Shown here piece by piece: positions 12,821 through 26,400 of a DNA stretch of 64,000 bases. The notes under the pieces are model-generated. The model did no database searches and was not told the origin of the DNA. It worked only from the letters and a program-made list of their open reading frames with translations. The position numbers and the translations under genes were made by a program. The DNA is taken from assembly GCA_036172665.1 (NCBI GenBank), contig CM069873.1:46284001-46348000 (forward strand), in the 5' to 3' direction. This DNA is from Prosopocoilus inquinatus. Its lineage: Eukaryota; Arthropoda; Insecta; Coleoptera; Lucanidae. How positions within the stretch are numbered: the first letter of the stretch is position 1; the number at the start of each line of letters is the position of its first letter.

Positions 12821-15649
12821 GGACGCAGCAGGAGCTGGAAATAGTTTTAAACGAAACAACACGCATTAGCGTTGTTCCTGTGATGTATCTAATCGATCCT
12901 TACTCATCTATCATGTTATTTGACGTTTGGATGGATTCTAGTAACTCTGATGTAAGATACGAAGTTTTTGGGCGCAGCAGGAGCTGGAAATAGTTTTGAA
13001 CGAAACAACACGTATTAGCGTTGTTCCTGTGATGTATCTAATCGATCCTTACTTATCTACTATGTTATTTCACGTTTCGATGGACTCCAGTAACTCTATT
13101 GTGAGATACGAAGTTTTTGGACGCAGCAGGAGCTGGAAATAGTTTTAAACGAAACAACACGTATTAGCGTTGTTCCTGTGATGTGTCTAATCGATCCTTA
13201 CTCATCTATCATGTTATTTGACGTTTGGATGGACTCCAGTAACTCTGATGTGAGATACGAAATTTTCGAACGCAGCAGAATCTGGAAATAGTTTTAAACG
13301 AAACAACACGCATTAGCGTTGTTCCTGTGATGTATCTAATCGATCCTTACTCATCTATCATGTTATTTGACGTTTCGATGGACTCTAGTAACTCTGATGT
13401 GAGATACGAAGCTTTTGGACGCAGCAGGAGCTGGAAATAGTTTTAAACGAAACAACACGTATTAGCGTTGTTCCTGTGATGTATCTAATCGATCCTTACT
13501 TAGCTACTATGTTATTTGACGTTTCGATGGACTCCAGTAACTCTAATGTGAGATACGAAATTTTCGGACGCAGCAAAAGCTGGAAATAGTTTTAAACGAA
13601 ACAGCACGTATTAGCGTTGTCCCTGTGATGTATCTAATCGATCCTTACTCATCTATCATGTTATTTGACGTTTGGATGGACTCCAGTAACTCTGATGTGA
13701 GATACAAAGTTTTCGGACGCAGCAGAAGTTGGAGATAGTTTCAAACGAAACAACACGCATTAGCGTTGTTCCTGTGATGTATCTAATCGATCCTTACTTA
13801 GCTACTAAGTTATTTGACGTTTCGATGGACTCCAGTAACTCTAATGTGAGATACGAAATTTTCGGACGCAGCAAAAGCTGGAAATTGTTTTAAACGAAAC
13901 AACACGTATTAGCGTTGTCCCTGTGGTATCTAATCGATCCTTACTCATCTATCATGTTATTTGACGTTTGGATGGACTCCAGTAACTCTGATGTGAGATA
14001 CAAAGTTTTCGGACGCAGCAGAAGTTGGAGATAGTTTCAAACGAAACAACACGCATTAGCGTTGTTCCTGTGATGTATCTAATCGATCCTTACTCATCTA
14101 TCATGTTATTTGGCGTTTCGATGGACTCCAGTAACTCTGATGTGAGATACAAAGTTTTCGGACGCAGCAGAAGCTGGAAATAGTTTTGAACGAAACAACA
14201 CGTATTAGCGTTGTTCCTGTGATGAATCTAATCGATCCTTACTTAGCTACTATGTTATTTGACGTTTCGATGGACTCCAATAACTCTAATGTCAGATACG
14301 AAATTTTCGGACGCAGCAGAAGCTGGAAATAGTTTTAAACGAAACAACACGCATTAGCGTTGTTCCTGTGATGTATCTAATCGATCCTTACTCATCTATC
14401 ATGTTATTTGACGTTTGGATGGACTCCAGTAACTCTGATGTGAGATACAAAGTTCTCGGACGCAGCAGAAGCTGGAAATAGTTTTGAACGAAACAACACG
14501 TATTAGCGTTGTTCCTGTGATGTATCTAATCGATCCTTACTTATCTATCATGTTATTTGACGTTTGGATGGACTCCAGTAACTCTGATGTGAGATACAAA
14601 GTTTTTGGACGCAGCAGAAGTTGGAGATAGTTTCAAACGAAACAACACGCATTAGCGTTGTTCCTGTGATGTATCTAATCGATCCTTACTCATCTATCAT
14701 GTTATTTGGCGTTTCGATGTACTCCAGTAACTCTGATGTGAGATACAAAGTTTTCGGACGCAGCAGAAGCTGGAAATAGTTTTGAACGAAACAACACGTA
14801 TTAGCGTTGTTCCTGTGATGTATCTAATCGATCCTTACTTAGCTACTATGTTATTTGACGTTTCGATGGACTCCAATAACTCTAATGTGAGATACGAAAT
14901 TTTCGGACGCAGCAGAAGCTGGAAATAGTTTTAAACGAAACAACACGTATTAGCGTTGTTCCTGTGATGTATCTAATCGATCCTTACTCATCTATCATGT
15001 TATTTGACGTTTCGATGGACACTAGTAACTGTAATGTCAGATACGAAATTTTCGGACGCAGCAGAAGCTGGAAATAGTTTTAAACGAAACAACACGCATT
15101 AGCGTTGTTCCTGTGATGTATCTAATCGATCCTTACTCATCTATCATGTTATTTGACGTTTGGATGGACTCCAGTAACTCTGATGTGAGATACAAAGTTT
15201 TCGGACGCAGCAGAAGCTGGAAATAGTTTTGAACGAAACAACACGTATTAGCGTTGTTCCTGTGATGTATCTAATCGATCCTTACTTATCTACTATGTTA
15301 TTTGACGTTTCGATGGACTCTAGTAACTCTGATGTGAGATACGAAGTTTTTGGACGCAGCAGGAGCTGGAAATAGTTTTAAACGAAACAACACGCATTAG
15401 CGTTGTTCCTGTGATGTATCTAATCGATCCTTACTCATCTATCATGTTATTTGACGTTTGGATGGACTCTAGTAACTCTGATGTAAGATACGAAGTTTTT
15501 GGGCGCAGCAGGAGCTGGAAATAGTTTTAAACGAAGCAACACGTATTAGCGTTGTTCCTGTGATGTATCTAATCGATCCTTACTCATCTATCATGTTACT
15601 TGACGTTTGGATGGACTCCAGTAACTCTGATGTGAGATACAAAGTTTTC
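12821..15649. repeat. 39-monomer HOR, second copy (first part)
   Basis: Collinear with 7010-9840 at an offset of 5,811, then 5,809 after a 2-base deletion in cctgtggtatctaatcg (13920). The match breaks at about 15749 against 9940. There the first copy passes straight to the gctgaagctag monomers, while this copy carries four more monomers first; the offset then becomes 6,405, exactly 596 more. Confidence 0.8.
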
Positions 15650-17288
15650 GGACGCAGCAGAAGTTGGAGATAGTTTCAAACGAAACAACACGCATTAGCG
15701 TTGTTCCTGTGATGTATCTAATCGATCCTTACTCATCTATCATGTTATTTGGCGTTTCGATGGACTCCAGTAACTCTGATGTGAGATACAAAGTTTTCGG
15801 ACGCAGCAGAAGCTGGAAATAGTTTTGAACGAAACAACACGTATTAGCGTTGTTCCTGTGATGTATCTAATCGATCCTTACTTAGCTACTATGTTATTTG
15901 ACGTTTCGATGGACTCCAATAACTCTAATGTGAGATACGAAATTTTCGGACGCAGCAGAAGCTGGAAATAGTTTTAAACGAAACAACACGTATTAGCGTT
16001 GTTCCTGTGATGTATCTAATCGATCCTTACTCATCTATCATGTTATTTGACGTTTCGATGGACTCTAGTAACTCTAATGTCAGATACGAAATTTTCGGAC
16101 GCAGCAGAAGCTGGAAATAGTTTTAAACGAAACAACACGCATTAGCGTTGTTCCTGTGATGTATCTAATCGATCCTTACTCATCTATCATGTTATTTGAC
16201 GTTCGGATGGACTCCAGTAACTCTGATGTGAGATACAAAGTTCTCGGACGCAGCTGAAGCTAGAAATAATTTTAAACGAAACAACACGCATTAGCGTTGT
16301 TCCTGTGATGTATTTAATAGATCCTTACTCATCTATCATGTTATTTGACGTTTGAATGGACTCCAGTAACTCTGATGTGAGATACAAAGTTCTCGGACGC
16401 AGCTGAAGCTAGAAATAATTTTAAACGAAACAACACGCATTAGCGTTGTTCCTGTGATGTATTTAATCGATCCTTGCTCATCTATCATGTTATTTGACGT
16501 TTGAATGGACTCCAGTAACTCTGATGTGAGATACAAAGTTCTCGGACGCAGCAGAAGCTGGAAATAGTTTTGAACGAAACAACACGTATTAGCTTTGTTC
16601 CTGTGATGTATCTAATCGATCCTTACTTATCTACTATGTTATTTGACGTTTCGATGGACTCCAGTAACTCTGATGTGAGATACGAAATTTTCGAACGCAG
16701 CAGAATCTGGAAATAGTTTTAAATGAAACAACACGCATTAGCGTTGTTCCTGTGATGTATCTAATCGATCCTTACTCATCTATCATGTTATTTGACGTTT
16801 CGATGGACTCTAGTAACTCTGATGTGAGATACGAAGCTTTTGGACGCAGCAGGAGCTGGAAATAGTTTTAAACGAAACAACACGTATTAGCGTTGTTCCT
16901 GTGATGTATCTAATCGATCCTTACTTAGCTACTATGTTATTTGACGTTTCGATGGACTCCAGTAACTCTAATGTGAGATACGAAATTTTCGGACGCAGCA
17001 AAAGCTGGAAATAGTTTTAAACGAAACAACACGTATTAGCGTTGTTTCTGTGATGTATCTAATCGATCCTTACTCATCTATCATGTTATTTGACGTTTAG
17101 ATGGACTCCAGTAACTCTGATGTGAGATACAAAGTTCTCGGACGCAGCAGAAGCTAGAAATAGTTTTGAACGAAACAACACGTATTAGCGTTGTTCCTGT
17201 GATGTATCTAATCGATCCTTATTTATCTATCATGTTATTTGACGTTTAGATGGACTCCAGTAACTCTGATGTGAGATACAAAGTTTTC
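15650..17288. repeat. 11-monomer tandem duplication, first copy (1,639 bp)
   Basis: Rare markers recur 1,639 bases (11 x 149) downstream: gacgttcggatgg (16198 and 17837), tatttaatagatcc (near 16310 and 17949), gctgaagctag pairs, gaagcttttgg (16834 and 18473) and cgcagcaaaagctgg. The sequence is a rearranged part of the second 39-mer. A second, unrelated 1,639-bp spacing is found at 20512 and 22151. Confidence 0.85.
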
Positions 17289-18927
17289 GGACGCAGCAGA
17301 AGTTGGAGATAGTTTCAAACGAAACAACACGCATTAGCGTTGTTCCTGTGATGTATCTAATCGATCCTTACTCATCTATCATGTTATTTGGCGTTTCGAT
17401 GGACTCCAGTAACTCTGATGTGAGATACAAAGTTTTCGGACGCAGCAGAAGCTGGAAATAGTTTTGAACGAAACAACACGTATTAGCGTTGTTCCTGTGA
17501 TGTATCTAATCGATCCTTACTTAGCTACTATGTTATTTGACGTTTCGATGGACTCCAATAACTCTAATGTGAGATACGAAATTTTCGGACGCAGCAGAAG
17601 CTGGAAATAGTTTTAAACGAAACAACACGTATTAGCGTTGTTCCTGTGATGTATCTAATCGATCCTTACTCATCTATCATGTTATTTGACGTTTCGATGG
17701 ACTCTAGTAACTCTAATGTCAGATACGAAATTTTCGGACGCAGCAGAAGCTGGAAATAGTTTTAAACGAAACAACACGCATTAGCGTTGTTCCTGTGATG
17801 TATCTAATCGATCCTTACTCATCTATCATGTTATTTGACGTTCGGATGGACTCCAGTAACTCTGATGTGAGATACAAAGTTCTCGGACGCAGCTGAAGCT
17901 AGAAATAATTTTAAACGAAACAACACGCATTAGCGTTGTTCCTGTGATGTATTTAATAGATCCTTACTCATCTATCATGTTATTTGACGTTTGAATGGAC
18001 TCCAGTAACTCTGATGTGAGATACAAAGTTCTCGGACGCAGCTGAAGCTAGAAATAATTTTAAACGAAACAACACGCATTAGCGTTGTTCCTGTGATGTA
18101 TTTAATCGATCCTTGCTCATCTATCATGTTATTTGACGTTTGAATGGACTCCAGTAACTCTGATGTGAGATACAAAGTTCTCGGACGCAGCAGAAGCTGG
18201 AAATAGTTTTGAACGAAACAACACGTATTAGCTTTGTTCCTGTGATGTATCTAATCGATCCTTACTTATCTACTATGTTATTTGACGTTTCGATGGACTC
18301 CAGTAACTCTGATGTGAGATACGAAATTTTCGAACGCAGCAGAATCTGGAAATAGTTTTAAATGAAACAACACGCATTAGCGTTGTTTCTGTGATGTATC
18401 TAATCGATCCTTACTCATCTATCATGTTATTTGACGTTTCGATGGACTCTAGTAACTCTGATGTGAGATACGAAGCTTTTGGACGCAGCAGGAGCTGGAA
18501 ATAGTTTTAAACGAAACAACACGTATTAGCGTTGTTCCTGTGATGTATCTAATCGATCCTTACTTAGCTACTATGTTATTTGACGTTTCGATGGACTCCA
18601 GTAACTCTAATGTGAGATACGAAATTTTCGGACGCAGCAAAAGCTGGAAATAGTTTTAAACGAAACAACACGTATTAGCGTTGTTCCTGTGATGTATCTA
18701 ATCGATCCTTACTCATCTATCATGTTATTTGACGTTTAGATGGACTCCAGTAACTCTGATGTGAGATACAAAGTTCTCGGACGCAGCAGAAGCTAGAAAT
18801 AGTTTTGAACGAAACAACACGTATTAGCGTTGTTCCTGTGATGTATCTAATCGATCCTTATTTATCTATCATGTTATTTGACGTTTGGATGGACTCCAGT
18901 AACTCTGATGTGAGATACAAAGTTTTC
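17289..18927. repeat. 11-monomer tandem duplication, second copy (1,639 bp)
   Basis: Near-identical to 15650-17288. Differences are few, for example gttgtttctgtg sits at 17041 in the first copy but at a different monomer (18382) in the second. The edges are placed where the upstream gtttagatgg and gtttggatgg monomers stop agreeing, and could move by about one monomer. Confidence 0.8.
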
Positions 18928-20461
18928 GGACGCAGCAGAAGTTGGAGATAGTTTCAAACGAAACAACACGCATTAGCGTTGTTCCTGTGATGTATCTAAT
19001 CGATCCTTACTCATCTATCATGTTATTTGGCGTTTCGATGGACTCCAGTAACTCTGATGTGAGATACAAAGTTTTCGGACGCAGCAGAAGCTGGAAATAG
19101 TTTTGAACGAAACAACACGTATTAGCGTTGTTCCTGTGATGTATCTAATCGATCCTTACTCATCTATCATGTTATTTGACGTTTAGATGGACTCCAGTAA
19201 CTCTGATGTGAGATACAAAGTTTTCGGACGCAGCAGAAGCTGGAAATAGTTTTGAACGAAACAACACGTATTAGCGTTGTTCCTGTGATGTATCTAATCG
19301 ATCCTTACTTAGCTACTATGTTATTTGACGTTTCGATGGACTCCAATAACTCTAATGTGAGATACGAAATTTTCGGACGCAGCAGAAGCTGGAAATAGTT
19401 TTAAACGAAACAACACGTATTAGCGTTGTTCCTGTGATGTATCAAATCGATCCTTACTCATCTATCATGTTATTTGACGTTTCGATGGACTCCAGTAACT
19501 CTAATGTCAGATACGAAATTTTCGGACGCAGCAGAAGCTGGAAATAGTTTTAAACGAAACAACACGCATTAGCGTTGTTCCTGTGATGTATCTAATCGAT
19601 CCTTACTCATCTATCATGTTATTTGACGTTTGGATGGACTCCAGTAACTCTGATGTGAGATACAAAGTTCTCGGACGCAGCAGAAGCTGGAAAGAGTTTT
19701 GAACGAAACAACACGTATTAGCGTTGTTCCTGTGATGTATCTAATCGATCCTTACTTAGCTACTATGTTATTTGACGTTTCGATGAACTCCAATAACTCT
19801 AATGTGAGATACGAAATTTTCGGACGCAGCAGAAGCTGGAAATAGTTTTAAACGAAACAACACGTATTAGCGTTGTTCCTGTGATGTATCTAATCGATCC
19901 TTACTCATCTATCATGTTATTTGACGTTTCGATGGACTCTAGTAACTCTAATGTCAGATACGAAATTTTCGGACGCAGCAGAAGCTGGAAATAGTTTTAA
20001 ACGAAACAACACGCATTAGCGTTGTTCCTGTGATGTATCTAATCGATCCTTACTCATCTATCATGTTATTTGACGTTTGGATGGACTCCAGTAACTCTGA
20101 TGTGAGATACAAAGTTCTCGGACGCAGCAGAAGCTGGAAATAGTTTTGAACGAAACAACACGTATTAGCGTTGTTCCTGTGATGTATCTAATCGATCCTT
20201 AATTATCTACTATGTTATTTGACGTTTCGATGAACTCTAGTAACTCTGATGTGAGATACGAAGTTTTTGGACGCAGCAGGAGCTGGAAATAGTTTTAAAC
20301 GAAACAACACGCATTAGCGTTGTTCCTGTGATGTATCTAATCGATCCTTACTCATCTATCATGTTATTTGACGTTTGGATGGACTCTAGTAACTCTGATG
20401 TAAGATACGAAGTTTTTGGGCGCAGCAGGAGCTGGAAATAGTTTTAAACGAAGCAACACGT
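18928..20461. repeat. Re-joined 39-mer material
   Basis: From about 17974 to 19740 the monomer order matches 9930-11696 at an offset of 8,044. Shared rarities are tgatgtatcaaatcg (11391 and 19435) and ggaaagagttttgaacg (11645 and 19689). At about 19741 the offset switches to 7,448, shown by cgatgaactccaataac (12333 and 19781). The switch equals the loss of four monomers. Local oddities include gatccttaattatc (20195) and gtgaggtatc (20477). Confidence 0.75.
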
Positions 20462-23400
20462 ATTAGCGTTGTTCCTGTGAGGTATCTAATCGATCCTTAC
20501 TTAGCTACTATGTTATTTCACGTTTCGATGGACTCCAGTAACTCTAATGTGAGATACGAAGTTTTTGGACCCAGCAGGAGCTGGAAATAGTTTTAAACGA
20601 AACAACACGTATTAGCGTTGTTCCTGTGATGTATCTAATCGATCCTTACTAATTTATCATGTTATTTGACGTTTGGATGGACTCCAGTAACTCTGATGTG
20701 AGATACGAAATTTTCGAACGCAGCAGAATCTGGAAATAGTTTTAAATGAAACAACACGCATTAGCGTTGTTCCTGTGATGTATCTAATCGATCCTTACTC
20801 ATCTATCATGTTATTTGACGTTTCGATGGACTCTAGTAACTCTGATGTGAGATACGAAGCTTTTGGACGCAGCAGGAGCTGGAAATAGTTTTAAACGAAA
20901 CAACACGTATTAGCGTTGTTCCTGTGATGTATCTAATCGATCCTTACTTAGCTACTATGTTATTTGACGTTTCGATGGACTCCAGTAACTCTAATGTGAG
21001 ATACGAAATTTTCGGACGCAGCAAAAGCTGGAAATAGTTTTAAACGAAACAACACGTATTAGCGTTGTTCCTGTGATGTATCTAATCGATCCTTACTCAT
21101 CTATCATGTTATTTGACGTTTGGATGGACTCCAGTAATTCTGATGTGAGATACAAATTTCTCGGACGCAGCAGAAGCTGGAAATAGTTTTGAACGAGACA
21201 ACACGTATTAGCGTTGTTCCTGTGATGTATCTAATCGATCCTTACTTATCTATCATGTTATTTGACGTTTGGATGGACTCCAGTAACTCTGATGTGAGAT
21301 AAAAAGTTCTAGGACGCAGCAGAAGCTGGAAATAGTTTTGAACGAAACAACACGTATTAGCGTTGTTCCTGAGATGTATCTAATCGATCCTTACTCATCT
21401 ATCATGTTATTTGGCGTTTCGATGGACTCCAGTAACTCTGATGTGAGATACAAAGTTTTCGGACGCAGCAGAAGCTGGAAATAGTTTTGAACGAAACAAC
21501 ACGTATTAGCGTTGTTCCTGTGATGTATCTAATCGATCCTTACTCATCTATCATGTTATTTGACGTTTGGATGGACTCCAGTAACTCTGATGTGAGATAC
21601 AAAGTTTTCGGACGCAGCAGAAGCTGGAAATAGTTTTGAACGAAACAACACGTATTAGCGTTGTTCCTGTGATGTATCTAATCGATCCTTACTTAGCTAC
21701 TATGTTATTTGACGTTTCGATGGACTCCAATAACTCTAATGTGAGATACGAAATTTTCGGACGCAGCAGAAGCTGGAAATAGTTTTAAACGAAACAACAC
21801 GTATTAGCGTTGTTCCTGTGATGTATCTAATCGATCCTTACTCATCTATCATGTTATTTGACGTTTCGATGGACTCTAGTAACTCTAATGTCAGATACGA
21901 AATTTTCGGACGCAGCAGAAGCTGGAAATAGTTTTAAACGAAACAACACGCATTAGCGTTGTTCCTGTGATGTATCTAATCGATCCTTACTCATCTATCA
22001 TGTTATTTGACGTTTGGATGGACTCTAGTAACTCTGATGTAAGATACGAAGTTTTTGAACGTAGCAGGAGCTGGAAATAGTTTTAAACGAAGCAACACGT
22101 ATTAGCGTTGTTCCTGTGATGTATCTAATCAATCCTTACTTAGCTACTATGTTATTTCACGTTTCGATGGACTCCAGTAACTCTAATGTGAGATACGAAG
22201 TTTTTGGACGCAGCAGGAGCTGGAAATAGTTTTAAACGAAACAACACGTATTAGCGTTGTTCCTGTGATGTATCTAATCGATCCTTACTCATCTATCATG
22301 TTATTTGACGTTTGGATGGACTCCAGTAACTCTGATGTGAGATACGAAATTTTCGAACGCAGCAGAATCTGGAAATAGTTTTAAATGAAACAACACGCAT
22401 TAGCGTTGTTCCTGTGATGTATCTAATCGATCCTTACTCATCTATCATGTTATTTGACGTTTCGATGGACTCTAGTAACTCTGATGTGAGATACGAAGCT
22501 TTTGGACGCAGCAGGAGCTGGAAATAGTTTTAAACGAAACAACACGTATTAGCGTTGTTCCTGTGATGTATCTAATCGATCCTTACTTAGCTACTATGTT
22601 ATTTGACGTTTCGATGGACTCCAATAACTCTGATGTGAGATACAAAGTTTTCGGACGCAGCAGAAGCTGGAAATAGTTTTAAACGAATCAACACGCATTA
22701 GGGTTGTTCCTGTGATGTATCTAATCGATCCTTACTCATCTATCATTTTATTTGACGTTTGGATGGACTCCAGTAACTCTGATGTGAGATAAAAAGTTTA
22801 CGGACGCAGCAGAAGCTGGAAATAGATTTAAACGAAACAACACGCATTACCGTTGTTCCTGTGATGTATCTAATCGATCCTTACTCATCTATCATGTTAT
22901 TTGGCGTTTCGATGGACTCCAGTAACTCTGATGTGAGATACGAAGCTTTTGGACGCAGCAGGAGCTGGAAATAGTTTTAAACGAAACAACACGTATTAGC
23001 GTTGTTCCTGTGATGTATCTAATCGATCCTTACTTAGCTACTATGTTATTTGACGTTTCGATGGACTCCAGTAACTCTAATGTGAGATACGAAATTTTCG
23101 GACGCAGCAGAAGCTGGAAATAGTTTTAAACGAAACAACACGTATTAGCGTTGTTCCTGTGATGTATCTAATCGATCCTTACTCATCTATCATGTTATTT
23201 GACGTTTGGATGGACTCCAGTAACTCTGATGTGAGATACAAAGTTCTAGGACGCAGCAGAAGCTGGAAATAGTTTTGAACGAAACAACACGTATTAGCGT
23301 TGTTCCTGTGATGTATCTAATCGATCCTTACTCATCTATCATGTTATTTGGCGTTTCGATGGACTCCAGTAACTCTGATGTGAGATACAAAGTTTTCGGA

Positions 23401-26400
23401 CGCAGCAGAAGCTGGAAATAGTTTTGAACGAAACAGCACGTATTAGCGTTGTTCCTGTGATGTATCTAATCGATCCTTACTTAGCTACTATGTTATTTGA
23501 CGTTTCGATGGACTCCAATATCTCTGATGTGAGATACAAAGTTTTCGGACGCAGCAGAAGCTGGAAATAGTTTTAAATGAAACAACACGCATTAGCGTTG
23601 TTCCTGTGATGTATCTAATCGATCCTTACTCATCTATCATGTTATTTGACGTTTGGATGGACTCCAGTAACTCTGATGTGAGATACAAATTTCTCGGACG
23701 CAGCAGAAGCTGGAAATAGTTTTGAACGAGACAACACGTATTAGCGTTGTTCCTGTGATGTATCTAATCGATCCTTACTTATCTATCATGTTATTTGACG
23801 TTTGGATGGACTCCAGTAACTCTGATGTGAGATACAAAGTTCTCGGACGCAGCAGAAGCTGGAAATAGTTTTGAACGAAACAACACGCATTACCGTTGTT
23901 CCTGTGATGTATCTAATCGATCCTTACTCATCTATCATGTTATTTGGCGTTTCGATGGACTCCAGTAACTCTGATGTGAGATACAAAGTTTTCGGACGCA
24001 GCAGAACCTGGAAATAGTTTTGAACGAAACAACACGTATTAGCGTTGTTCCTGTGATGTATCTAATCGATCCTTACTTAGCTACTATGTTATTTGACGTT
24101 TCGATGGACTCCAATAACTCTAATGTGAGATACGAAATTTTCGGACGCAGCAGAAGCTGGAAATAGTTTTAAACGAAACAACACGTATTAGCGTTGTTCC
24201 TGTGATGTATCTAATCGATCCTTACTCATCTATCATGTTATTTGACGTTTCGATGGACTCTAGTAACTCTAATGTCAGATACGAAATTTTCGGACGCAGC
24301 AGAAGCTGGAAATAGTTTTAAACGAAACAACACGCATTAGCGTTGTTCCTGTGATGTATCTAAACGATCCTTACTCATCTATCATGTTATTTGACGTTTG
24401 GATGGACTCCAGTAACTCTGATGTGAGATACAAAGTTCTCGGACGCAGCAGAAGCTGGAAATAGTTTTGAACGAAACAACACGTATTAGCGTTGTTCCTG
24501 TGATGTTTCTAATCGATCCTTACTTATCTACTATGTTATTTGACGTTTCGATGGACTCTAGTAACTCTGATGTGAGATACGAAGTTTTTGGACGCAGCAG
24601 GAGCTGGAAATAGTTTTAAACGAAACAACACGCATTAGCGTTGTTCCTGTGATGTATCTAATCGATCCTTACTCATCTATCATGTTATTTGACGTTTGGA
24701 TGGACTCCAGTAACTCTGATGTGAGATACAAAGTTCTCGGACGCAGCAGAAGCTGGAAATAGTTTTGAACGAAACAACACGTATTAGCGTTGTTCCTGTG
24801 ATGTATCTAATCGATCCTTACTTATCTACTATGTTATTTGACGTTTCGATGGACTCTAGTAACTCTGATGTGAGATACGAAGTTTTTGGACGCAGCAGAA
24901 GCTGGAAATAGTTTTGAACGAAACAACACGTATTAGCGTTGTTCCTGTGATGTATCTAATCGATCCTTACTTATCTACTATGTTATTTGACGTTTCGATG
25001 GACTCTAGTAACTCTGATGTAAGATACGAAGTCTTTGGGCGCAGCAGGAGCTGGAAATAGTTTTAAACGAAGCAACACGTATTAGCGTTGTTCCTGTGAT
25101 GTATCTAATCGATCCTTACTTAGCTACTATGTTATTTCACGTTTCGATGGACTCCAGTAACTCTAATGTGAGATACGAAGTTTTTGGACGCAGCAGGAGC
25201 TGGAAATAGTTTTAAACGAAACAACACGCATTAGCGTTGTTCCTGTGATGTATCTAATCGATCCTTACTCATCTATCATGTTATTTGACGTTTGGATGGA
25301 CTCCAGTAACTCTGATGTGAGATACGAAATTTTCGAACGCAGCAGAATCTGGAAATAGTTTTAAATGAAACAACACGCATTAGCGTTGTTCCTGTGATGT
25401 ATCTAATCGATCCTTACTCATCTATCATGTTATTTGACGTTTCGATGGACTCTAGTAACTCTGATGTGAGATACGAAGCTTTTGGACGCAGCAGGAGCTG
25501 GAAATAGTTTTAAACGAAACAACACGTATTAGCGTTGTTCCTGTGATGTATCTAATCGATCCTTACTTAGCTACTATGTTATTTGACGTTTCGATGGACT
25601 CCAGTAACTCTAATGTGAGATACGAAATTTTCGGACGCAGCAAAAGCTGGAAATAGTTTTAAACGAAACAACACATATTAGCGTTGTTCCTGTGATGTAT
25701 CTAATCGATCCTTACTCATCTATCATGTTATTTGACGTTTGGATGGACTCCAGTAACTCTGATGTGAGATACAAAGTTCTCGGACGCAGCAGAAGCTGGA
25801 AATAGTTTTGAACGAAACAACACGTATTAGCGTTGTTCCTGTGATGTATCTAATCGATCCTTACTTATCTACTATGTTATTTGACGTTTCGATGGACTCT
25901 AGTAACTCTGATGTGAGATACGAAGTTTTTGGACTCAGCAGGAGCTGGAAATAGTTTTAAACGAAACAAAACGTATTAGCCTTGTTCCTGTGATGTATCT
26001 AATCGATCCTTACTTAGCTACTATGTTATTTGACGTTTCGATGGACTCCAATAACTCTGATGTGAGATACAAAGTTTTCGGACGCAGCAGAAGCTGGAAA
26101 TAGTTTTAAACGAATCAACACGCATTAGGGTTGTTCCTGTGATGTATCTAATCGATCCTTACTCATCTATCATTTTTTTTTGACGTTTGGATGGACTCCA
26201 GTAACTCTGATGTGAGATACAAAGTTTACGGACGCAGCGGAAGCTCGAAATAGATTTAAACGAAACAACACGCATTACCGTTGTTCCTGTGATGTATCTA
26301 ATCGATCCTTACTCATCTATCATGTTATTTGGCGTTTCGATGGACTCCAGTAACTCTGATGTGAGATACGAAGTTTTTGGACGCAGCAGGAGCTGGAAAT
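20462..26400. repeat. Mosaic satellite region with 2-, 11-, 16-, 17-, 19- and 23-monomer spacings
   Basis: Rare variants give several competing offsets rather than one HOR. The gttatttcac form lies at 20512, 22151 (+1,639) and 25131 (+2,980). The gaacgagacaac form lies at 21191, 23724 (+2,533) and 26556 (+2,832, which is 19 monomers plus one base). The gaatcaacacg form lies at 22685 and 26112 (+3,427). A two-monomer (298-bp) tandem lies at about 24423-25018. A one-base insertion makes a run of nine T near 26173. No gene or foreign insert is visible. Confidence 0.8.

Larger units (their letters stand above)
7598..25481. repeat. Block carrying the HindIII-site monomer variant
   Basis: The monomer form gatacgaagcttttgg creates AAGCTT. 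I find it at 7598, 10429, 13409, 16834, 18473, 20857, 22496, 22943 and 25476 and nowhere outside this range. The spacings are whole monomer counts: 19, 20, 23 (less the 2-base deletion), 11, 16, 11, 3 and 17. The gttatttcac form (7252, 12021, 13063, 20512, 22151, 25131) has the same range. Together they delimit the 39-mer family and its derivatives. Confidence 0.8.

Noticed and set aside
26160..26180. Run of nine T near 26173 as a terminator or poly(A) trace of a retroelement
   Set aside because: It is the cattttatttgacg variant with one A changed and one T added; monomer phase continues on both sides, with no inserted sequence.
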